Source: Chitinophaga pinensis
Lineage (GTDB): Bacteria > Bacteroidota > Bacteroidia > NS11-12g > UBA955
Length of the DNA stretch: 64,000 nucleotides
Assembly: GCA_945877575.1 (NCBI GenBank)
Contig: CAMDUE010000004.1
Coordinates: 144,547 to 208,546, forward strand
Direction of reading: 5' to 3'
Shown here: piece by piece, positions 57,781-64,000 of the stretch
Numbering within the stretch: the stretch's first letter is position 1
Layout of the letters: each line of letters starts with the position of its first letter
Notes under the pieces: generated by a model
Databases searched by the model: none
Told to the model about the DNA's origin: nothing
What the model saw: the letters and a program-made list of their open reading frames with translations, nothing else
Made by a program: the position numbers and the translations under genes

Positions 57781-60495
57781 TTAGCTAAACGCTTGTGACA
57801 CGATGTCGGCTTGTTCGGCATCGTGTACTTTTTTGAATCCTGTTGATGGACTAGCACTGCTCTTTCTGCCTACGTATTTCAGGCTCACAGGGAAGTCATA
57901 TCGGTGTAAATGCAACCATGCCCCTTGGTTTTTAGGTTCTTCTTGAACCCACAAGTATTCTGCATCTTTGTATTTACTGAAGATTCCCTCCAATTGCCAT
58001 TCTGGTAAAGGATACAGTTGCTCAATTCTTACAATAGCGACGTCTTCGTGTTTGTTGGTTTCTTTTTCGGCGAGCAAATCGTAGTAGATTTTACCCGAAC
58101 ATAAAAGAACCTTACGAACCTTTTTACCTACATTTTGGTCATCAATCAATTCTTGGAATTGACCTTCGCTTAAGTCGGTTAAAGGGCTTACACATTTTGG
58201 GTGTCTCAACAATGACTTTGGTGTCATGATGATCAACGGCATTGTGAAGTCGCGTTTCAATTGTCTTCTCAAGGCATGGAATAAGTTTGCAGGAGTAGTG
58301 CAATTCAACACTTGCATGTTGGTACCGGCACAAAGTTGCAAATATCTTTCAGGACGTGCACTGCTGTGCTCGGGTCCTTGTCCTTCGTAACCGTGTGGCA
58401 ATAACATGGTAAGTCCTGAGAACTTGCTCCATTTTGCTTCGGCCGATGCAATGAACTGATCAATCATGATTTGAGCACCGTTTGAGAAGTCTCCAAATTG
58501 AGCTTCCCAAAGGGTCAAACCATTGGGAGTCGAGGTACTATAACCGTATTCAAAACCAAGCGCTGCATATTCACTCAATAAGGAGTTATAAATGGACATT
58601 TTCGCTTGATTTTCGGAGATATTATTCACGGGAATGTATTCTTGTTCGCCCACCTCTTGTTTAACAACGGCATGACGGTGAGAGAAAGTTCCTCGTTCTA
58701 CATCTTGTCCAACCAAACGAACAGGATGACCTTCTTCCAACAAAGTGGCATAAGCCAAAAGTTCACCCATAGCCCAATCAATGGTGCCCGTTTCAATCAT
58801 TTTTTTACGGTCAGCAAATAACGATTGAACTTTCTTGATGGGTAGGTTATTTTCTGGTATTTGGGTAATTTTATCGCCAATGGATTTGATTTTATCTAGC
58901 GATACTTTAGTGTTGGCGGGGATTTGAATTTCTTTGGGACCTGAGTGTTTCCAACCTTCCCATGTGTTTTTTACTGCTGACGGGGTAGGTTTGAATTCAC
59001 CTTTTGCTTCTTCGAACTTTTCTTGTAAAAGTGCTTGGAATTGGGTTTCCATTTCACGTGCCAATTCAGCATCAATTTCACCTCTTTGCAACAATTGTTG
59101 CTTATAAATTTCTCTAGGATTTGGGTGTTTATCGATGAGTTTATACATCTCGGGCTGAGTGAAACGGGGTTCATCTCCCTCATTATGTCCGTATTTTCTA
59201 TAACCCAATAAGTCTATGAAAACGTCTGAATTAAATTCATGTCTGTAGGCCATGGCTAACTTAACGGCATGCACTACAGCTTCTAGATCATCTGCATTTA
59301 CGTGGAGAACAGGGCACAATGTCACTTTTGCAACGTCTGTACAATAGGTAGATGTTCTTGCATCAAGGTAATTGGTGGTAAAACCAATTTGGTTGTTGGT
59401 CACAACGTGCATGGTTCCGCCCACATAGTAGCCTTCAAGTCCACTCATTTGCACCACTTCGTACATGATTCCTTGTCCGGCAATGGCCGCGTCTCCGTGA
59501 ATCAATATGGGGCAAATTTTGTCAACGTTGCTGTTGTATTTGCTATCAAGTTTAGCTCTAACTAAACCTTTTACAACAGGATTAACGGCTTCTAAGTGTG
59601 AAGGGTTATCGGCCAATCTAAGGTGGACTTTTTTACCGGCTGCGGTGTCAACATCAACGCTGTAGCCCAAGTGGTATTTTACATCGCCTTCGAAATCATC
59701 GAAGTCGCCACCTTGAAATACTTTTCCTTCAAATTCAGAGAAAATTTGAGAATATGTTTTATTGAAGATGTTGGCTAGTACATTTAAACGACCACGGTGT
59801 GCCATTCCAATAACAAATTCATCTACACCTAAACCTGAACCGTACTGAATAACTGCATCTAACGCAGGAATTAAAGCCTCAAGACCCTCAAGAGAAAAAC
59901 GCTTTTGGCCAATGTATTTTTTGTGCAGGAAGTTCTCGAAAACGGTGGCTTGATTGATTTTGTTCAAAAAGTGGCGTTTTTCATCAGTGGTTAAGTTCGG
60001 AATGTTTTGAGTTTGTTCAAAACGTTCTTGCAACCAACTTCTGCGCTTTGGGTCACGGATGTATGAGAACTCGCAACCTATACTACTGCAATAGGTTTTT
60101 TGGAGTTTGGCAATGATGTCTTTTAGTTTTGCCGGACCCAAACCTATTTCAATGCCTGCATTGAATGATTTATCAAGGTCAGATTGTTCCAATCCAAAGT
60201 TTTCCAAATCTAAATTTGGAGTATAATTTCTTCTTTGACGAATGGGGTTGGTTTGACTGAATAAATGTCCGCGTTGACGATAACCGTGAATCAAGTTCAA
60301 CACTTGAATTTCTTTGACAGCATCTTCACTAACTACTTCGCCCGACTCATATTTTTGGGCTCCAAGGTCAAATCCTTCAAAAAACTTTCGCCATCCAAAA
60401 TCTACGCTTTCTTTGTCACTTTGGTACTGTTGGTACATGGACTCAATTGCAGCGGGGTCGGCATTCTGTAGGTAAGAGGTGTTATGCTGGCTCAT
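57781..60495 (-). CDS. sucA: 2-oxoglutarate dehydrogenase E1 component
   Basis: About 904 residues from MSQHNTSYLQNADPAAIESM (ATG at 60495; the earlier in-frame start at 60528 is less family-like). Diagnostic segments are DPKRRSWLQERFEQ, EFVIGMAHRGRLNVLANIFN, HLRLADNPSHLEAVNPVVKG, GDAAIAGQGIMYEVVQMSGL, YRKYGHNEGDEPRFTQP, the C-terminal VERGTFSHRHAVVKQ and GYEGQGPEHSSARPER. It is the thiamine-diphosphate-dependent subunit of the TCA-cycle complex. The E2 (odhB) gene is not adjacent in this window. It is convergent with rlmD (6 bp between stops). Confidence 0.97.
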   Translation of the reverse strand: MSQHNTSYLQNADPAAIESMYQQYQSDKESVDFGWRKFFEGFDLGAQKYESGEVVSEDAVKEIQVLNLIHGYRQRGHLFSQTNPIRQRRNYTPNLDLENFGLEQSDLDKSFNAGIEIGLGPAKLKDIIAKLQKTYCSSIGCEFSYIRDPKRRSWLQERFEQTQNIPNLTTDEKRHFLNKINQATVFENFLHKKYIGQKRFSLEGLEALIPALDAVIQYGSGLGVDEFVIGMAHRGRLNVLANIFNKTYSQIFSEFEGKVFQGGDFDDFEGDVKYHLGYSVDVDTAAGKKVHLRLADNPSHLEAVNPVVKGLVRAKLDSKYNSNVDKICPILIHGDAAIAGQGIMYEVVQMSGLEGYYVGGTMHVVTNNQIGFTTNYLDARTSTYCTDVAKVTLCPVLHVNADDLEAVVHAVKLAMAYRHEFNSDVFIDLLGYRKYGHNEGDEPRFTQPEMYKLIDKHPNPREIYKQQLLQRGEIDAELAREMETQFQALLQEKFEEAKGEFKPTPSAVKNTWEGWKHSGPKEIQIPANTKVSLDKIKSIGDKITQIPENNLPIKKVQSLFADRKKMIETGTIDWAMGELLAYATLLEEGHPVRLVGQDVERGTFSHRHAVVKQEVGEQEYIPVNNISENQAKMSIYNSLLSEYAALGFEYGYSTSTPNGLTLWEAQFGDFSNGAQIMIDQFIASAEAKWSKFSGLTMLLPHGYEGQGPEHSSARPERYLQLCAGTNMQVLNCTTPANLFHALRRQLKRDFTMPLIIMTPKSLLRHPKCVSPLTDLSEGQFQELIDDQNVGKKVRKVLLCSGKIYYDLLAEKETNKHEDVAIVRIEQLYPLPEWQLEGIFSKYKDAEYLWVQEEPKNQGAWLHLHRYDFPVSLKYVGRKSSASPSTGFKKVHDAEQADIVSQAFS

Positions 60496-60535
60496 AAATT
60501 CTTGCGAATTTACCAAAAAAAGAGCCAAGAATCTA

Positions 60536-61381
60536 CTATAAATAGCGGTAAACTATGGTAAAAACGACGATTGCAAACAAAAATGCGTCGTAACGATCTA
60601 AAACGCCCCCGTGTCCAGGTATGACATTTCCACTATCTTTCACGTTAGACTTTCGTTTGAGGGAGCTTTCGAACAGGTCACCGAGGGTACCAAAAACAGA
60701 AACTAGTATGCCCGCAATAATGGCTTTTGATGAGTCATGTAGCAGATGACAGTTTCCGGCGGAAACAAATCCACCAGCAGGTGCCAACATGTATTTTTGA
60801 ATCAGAAATGCGGTGGCTCCGGTAAGAAGTGTTCCTCCTATAAATCCTTCCCAAGTTTTTCCTGGAGATATGGTAGGAGCGAGTTTATTTCTTCCCAATA
60901 GCTTACCTGCAACATAGGCCCAAGAATCGGATGACCAAACCAAAACCATGACAGTTGTGGGTATCAAAAAGTTGAAAAATTGATCTGAGTTTTGAATGCC
61001 AAAATTTAGGTTGCAATAAGGCAAAGTCAGTAATAGTGAAAGCGGTAGCGTGAGATAAAGTTGTGCTCCAAATAAGCTAATCGCTGATCTGTGATGGTTT
61101 TTGGCTAAATAAACAGAGTAAATGAAAATGATTGCTGAAGGTAGAATTGCGAATGTATATTCACCAAAATGAACCAATAACAGTGTAATCAAAGTGTTTA
61201 ATGAAGATACCTGCCATCCCCAATTGAATCTCATTTTACGAAGTTTGAACCATTCGTAGTTCCCTCCAAGTGCCACTAAAATGGAAAATACAAGAAGTCC
61301 CCAACTTCCTAAATAAAATAAAGTGATGGTAGCAGCGATGAGTCCAATACCGCTGATGATTCTGGTCCAGAAGTTACTCAT
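60536..61381 (-). CDS. cdsA: Phosphatidate cytidylyltransferase
   Basis: 281 residues, a multi-pass membrane enzyme. The CDP-DAG synthase signature is present near the C-terminus: LGDLFESSLKRKSNVKDSGN followed by VIPGHGGVLDRYD. It makes CDP-diacylglycerol from phosphatidic acid and CTP for phospholipid synthesis. Its start overlaps the stop of the CPBP protease gene by 4 bp (61378-61381). Confidence 0.95.
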   Translation of the reverse strand: MSNFWTRIISGIGLIAATITLFYLGSWGLLVFSILVALGGNYEWFKLRKMRFNWGWQVSSLNTLITLLLVHFGEYTFAILPSAIIFIYSVYLAKNHHRSAISLFGAQLYLTLPLSLLLTLPYCNLNFGIQNSDQFFNFLIPTTVMVLVWSSDSWAYVAGKLLGRNKLAPTISPGKTWEGFIGGTLLTGATAFLIQKYMLAPAGGFVSAGNCHLLHDSSKAIIAGILVSVFGTLGDLFESSLKRKSNVKDSGNVIPGHGGVLDRYDAFLFAIVVFTIVYRYL

Positions 61382-62295
61382 GATTTTCTAGATAATTTAT
61401 AAACAGACAGACCCATTAATAGCGAAGCGGGTATGGCAAGTGTTGCACTCGCAAATAGTTGATCAACGTTGTACTTGATTCCGCTGTGTTCAAATTCTCT
61501 CAGGATAAGAAAATAAAGGGTTACGGTTGTTGCATTGAAGACGAAATGAGAAATGGAGCTGTACCAAACTGAAGTATTTCTGTAGGTTATGAAACCGAAA
61601 AGGGCACCAATCAGGGCAATTCCAGCAAATTCGTACAATGAAAGGTGCATCAAGGAAAAGAAAACGGCCTGGAATATAATTGCTGTTGCAGGTTTAGCAT
61701 ATTGACTCAAGGCAATATTTAGCACGATGCCTCTGAATAGATATTCTTCTAAAATGGCGGGTAAAAAAGCGGCTAAAAAGATGCAAAATAGGAGCTCATC
61801 CCAACGTTGCATTTCGAGCATGTTTTCAAAAAGCATTTCTCTACTGGAAGTTAAACTATCGGCCATGATTTTAACAGAATCTGGCAATGGAAAATGGTGA
61901 CTTATTTTAGTTAAAACTGCTACTACTGGCAATGCGGAAAGTGCAAGAAGAATGGCCCAAAGTATTTTCGAAAATTGCAAACGCTTTGAATATCCCCCGA
62001 AAAAAGAAAATCCCACTCTGTTGGCGCCGGTGAAAATTAGAGCTGGAATTCCCATATAAATCACAAATTGTATAAGGTTTGAAAAACGACCAATATTGAT
62101 GCCCAAAGCTGAGCCATCGGGGGCGTTCATTAAGTATTTAACTTCTTCAATATCAATACTAAAAGCGGCTGAAAGTGCATAAATTGAGATGAAATATCCC
62201 ACCAATTGGAACGCTAAAATCAGGATGAGCAAAAGTGCTAGTCCCCAGAGGTTCATCAGGGGCTTTTGAGAATCGTTGTGTGAAATGGCGTTCAT
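61378..62295 (-). CDS. CPBP family intramembrane metalloprotease
   Basis: 305 residues with about seven to eight membrane segments. The CPBP (CAAX-protease/bacteriocin-processing, Abi) motifs are EEYLFRGIVLN, VFFSLMHLSLYEFAG and a late SHFVFNAT. Members are membrane proteases of largely unknown substrates; some are linked to bacteriocin immunity. The 4-bp overlap with cdsA suggests co-translation. It is divergent from dusB with a 36-bp gap. Confidence 0.9.
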   Translation of the reverse strand: MNAISHNDSQKPLMNLWGLALLLILILAFQLVGYFISIYALSAAFSIDIEEVKYLMNAPDGSALGINIGRFSNLIQFVIYMGIPALIFTGANRVGFSFFGGYSKRLQFSKILWAILLALSALPVVAVLTKISHHFPLPDSVKIMADSLTSSREMLFENMLEMQRWDELLFCIFLAAFLPAILEEYLFRGIVLNIALSQYAKPATAIIFQAVFFSLMHLSLYEFAGIALIGALFGFITYRNTSVWYSSISHFVFNATTVTLYFLILREFEHSGIKYNVDQLFASATLAIPASLLMGLSVYKLSRKS

Positions 62296-62331
62296 CTGTT
62301 GTAAATTCGCTGTTTAAATTGCACTGCAAAA

Positions 62332-63339
62332 GTGGTAAAAATTGGTGATATCTCGTTGGGGGAATTTCCCTTGTTGTTGGCTCCGATGGAAGACGTGAGC
62401 GATCCGCCGTTCCGTTACGTATGTAAACAGCACGGTGCAGACCTTATGTACACTGAGTTTATCAGTTCTGAGGGACTGATTCGCGATGCAGCCAAGAGTA
62501 CACAAAAATTAGATATTTTTGAATACGAAAGACCTGTAGGAATTCAAATTTTTGGTTCAGAAATTGACTCAATGGTTGAAGCTACAAAAATTGCATCTAG
62601 TGTAAATCCCGATTTAATTGACATCAATTATGGTTGTCCGGTGAAAAAGGTGGTTTGCAAAGGCGGTGGCGCAGCTATTTTGACTAACCCAAAGAAAATG
62701 GTTGCTATGACCAAGGCCATTGTAGAGGCAACGCATCTGCCAGTAACGGTGAAAACCAGATTGGGTTGGGATGATCAAACCAAGAATATTGTGGAGGTAG
62801 CTGAACGGTTGCAAGATGTGGGAATCAAAGCATTAAGTATACATGGTAGAACCAGGGTTCAATTATACAAAGGTGATGCAGATTGGACCTTGATTGGTGA
62901 GGTGAAAAACAACCCTCGAATGAATATTCCTATTTTTGGAAATGGCGACATTGATACTCCTGAAAAAGCATTAGAATATAAAAACAGATACGGTGTTGAT
63001 GGCGTCATGATTGGAAGGGCGAGTATTGGAAATCCTTGGGTTTTTAGGGAAATAAAACATTTTGTAAAAACGGGTCAACACATGGCTGGGCCAACGTTGT
63101 TTGAGCGCTTGGAAGCCTGTAAAACCCATTTAGACAAATCATTGGAATGGAAAGGACCTATTGTTGGCCTTGTAGAAATGCGCAGACATTATGCCAATTA
63201 CTTTAAAGGAATACCCCATTTTAAAGAATACAGAATGCGTTTGGTTTCATGCACAGACGTTGTAGAGATCCAAGATATTTTTAATGAGTTGGAGTTATTG
63301 TTTAATTCTCCTACTTTTGAGGCAGTTACTGAGATATGA
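62332..63339 (+). CDS. dusB: tRNA-dihydrouridine synthase
   Basis: 335 residues starting GTG at 62332 (MVKIGDISLGEFPLLLAPME). The FMN-barrel motifs are DVSDPPFR, IDINYGCPVKKVVCKGGGAA (with the catalytic cysteine), LSIHGRTRVQLYKGDADW and FGNGDIDTPE, followed by GVMIGRASIGNPWVFREI. It reduces uridine to dihydrouridine in tRNA. Its stop overlaps the next start (ATGA). Confidence 0.93.
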   Translation: MVKIGDISLGEFPLLLAPMEDVSDPPFRYVCKQHGADLMYTEFISSEGLIRDAAKSTQKLDIFEYERPVGIQIFGSEIDSMVEATKIASSVNPDLIDINYGCPVKKVVCKGGGAAILTNPKKMVAMTKAIVEATHLPVTVKTRLGWDDQTKNIVEVAERLQDVGIKALSIHGRTRVQLYKGDADWTLIGEVKNNPRMNIPIFGNGDIDTPEKALEYKNRYGVDGVMIGRASIGNPWVFREIKHFVKTGQHMAGPTLFERLEACKTHLDKSLEWKGPIVGLVEMRRHYANYFKGIPHFKEYRMRLVSCTDVVEIQDIFNELELLFNSPTFEAVTEI

Positions 63340-64000
63340 AAAAAATTATACTAAGTTTTGTAGCGGCATTTAGTTTATTGTCGCTTAACGCCCAGGTTAC
63401 AGGTTATCATATGGTTCCCTGCACTGGTGCTGGAAATCCCGGCGGATTGAACGCCGATCCTGAATTCCCTCCAGGGGGTGGTGGAGCAACTGGCTGGACC
63501 ACAGTAATGACTGGCCCTCAAACCAATGCTTGGTCTGCCAATCAAAACATCCCATTTACCTTTTACTTTAATGGCGAAGCGGTAACTCAATACAAAATTT
63601 CAAGCACAGGTGTTGTTACCTTTGATGTAGGCTCATCAGTTGCTGCACCAAGTGCAGCGGCATCTTCATTGCCAAGTGCTTCTATTCCAGATAAATCTGT
63701 GATGGTTTGGGGAGCTGAAGCAAAAACTGCGAGTGATTACATCTTAACCAAGACATTCGGTGCTAATGGAAAACGCCAACATTATATTCATTTTGCTTCA
63801 TGCACTGAAGCAAACATCCAAAGTGGATGGGTTTATTTTAGCATTGTCTTGGAAGAAGGAACTAACAATATTTATTTGGTAGACCAGCGTTGGTTTTGCT
63901 CAACTGGAAGTGGCGAATGTACAGGGAAGACTAAGTTAACCATTGGTTACCAAGTAGATGCAACAACAGGAAACGGCATGTCTAACTATGAAATGAAGTC
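63336..64000 (+). CDS. Secreted protein, N-terminal part (cut by window edge)
   Basis: ATG at 63336 overlaps the dusB stop and opens a frame that stays open to the edge (221 codons). The product starts with a signal peptide, KKIILSFVAAFSLLSLNAQ, followed by GNPGGLNADPEFPPGGGGAT, WTTVMTGPQTNAWSANQNI and beta-rich segments (YKISSTGVVTFDVG, YFSIVLEEGTNNIYLVD). Such N-termini are common in large T9SS-secreted Bacteroidota proteins, but the C-terminus and any sorting domain lie outside the window. No catalytic motif seen. Confidence 0.8.
   Translation, partial: MKKIILSFVAAFSLLSLNAQVTGYHMVPCTGAGNPGGLNADPEFPPGGGGATGWTTVMTGPQTNAWSANQNIPFTFYFNGEAVTQYKISSTGVVTFDVGSSVAAPSAAASSLPSASIPDKSVMVWGAEAKTASDYILTKTFGANGKRQHYIHFASCTEANIQSGWVYFSIVLEEGTNNIYLVDQRWFCSTGSGECTGKTKLTIGYQVDATTGNGMSNYEMK

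Overview
The window looks like a chromosomal segment of a Bacteroidota bacterium, probably from a Flavobacteriales-like or related lineage; I cannot resolve the genus. Supporting signs are a SusC/SusD pair, several TonB-dependent receptors with partner lipoproteins, many secreted proteins ending in type IX secretion (T9SS) sorting domains, DUF1573 and DUF4249 proteins, a tmRNA whose tag reads GENNYAMAA, and AT-rich promoters of the TTTG/TAnnTTTG kind.

Layout. 1-9.6 kb is accessory: a truncated HTTM-like membrane protein, an XRE regulator facing a 35-codon membrane microprotein across palindromic sites, two AAA/DUF4143 ATPases separated by three 33-bp repeats, a decayed 'polyvalent protein' kinase-like gene, and a 3.7-kb segment bounded by the intact tmRNA 3' end (9189-9206) and an 18-bp copy of it (5445-5462). 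That segment carries a large T9SS SGNH-hydrolase/beta-helix gene and a fragment resembling a short-chain dehydrogenase C-terminus, so it looks like the remnant of something that integrated at tmRNA. 9.6-11 kb holds an unknown secreted protein and a YqgE/AlgH protein.

11-23.5 kb is a glycan region: SusC, SusD, a PKD-containing surface glycan-binding lipoprotein and a GH16 beta-glucanase (a compact laminarin-type locus closed by a terminator), then a T9SS GH13 alpha-amylase-like protein followed closely by an MBOAT O-acyltransferase and its SGNH-like partner. A TonB receptor on the opposite strand sits behind a TPP riboswitch and is therefore a likely thiamine importer.

26-40 kb is mainly housekeeping: a PLP deaminase-like protein, four DUF1573 proteins with a SIMPL protein, rimP-nusA-infB, murQ, asd, a TrpF-like protein, the pyruvate dehydrogenase E2 subunit and thyA. 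Heptanucleotide repeat arrays sit between two convergent genes (27.0 kb) and between two divergent genes (35.0 kb).

40-64 kb has a TonB receptor/DUF4249 pair, an arginase-fold protein that has lost metal-site motifs, a flavin/2Fe-2S reductase, rluD, and a probable extracellular nucleic-acid or nucleotide scavenging block: a 5'-nucleotidase split into two genes, a divergent lamin-tail-domain T9SS protein, a TonB receptor and a T9SS endonuclease I. It ends with nadC, a thioredoxin lipoprotein, rlmD, sucA, cdsA, a CPBP protease, dusB and the start of another secreted protein that runs off the right edge. All assignments come from reading the sequence; no database search was run.
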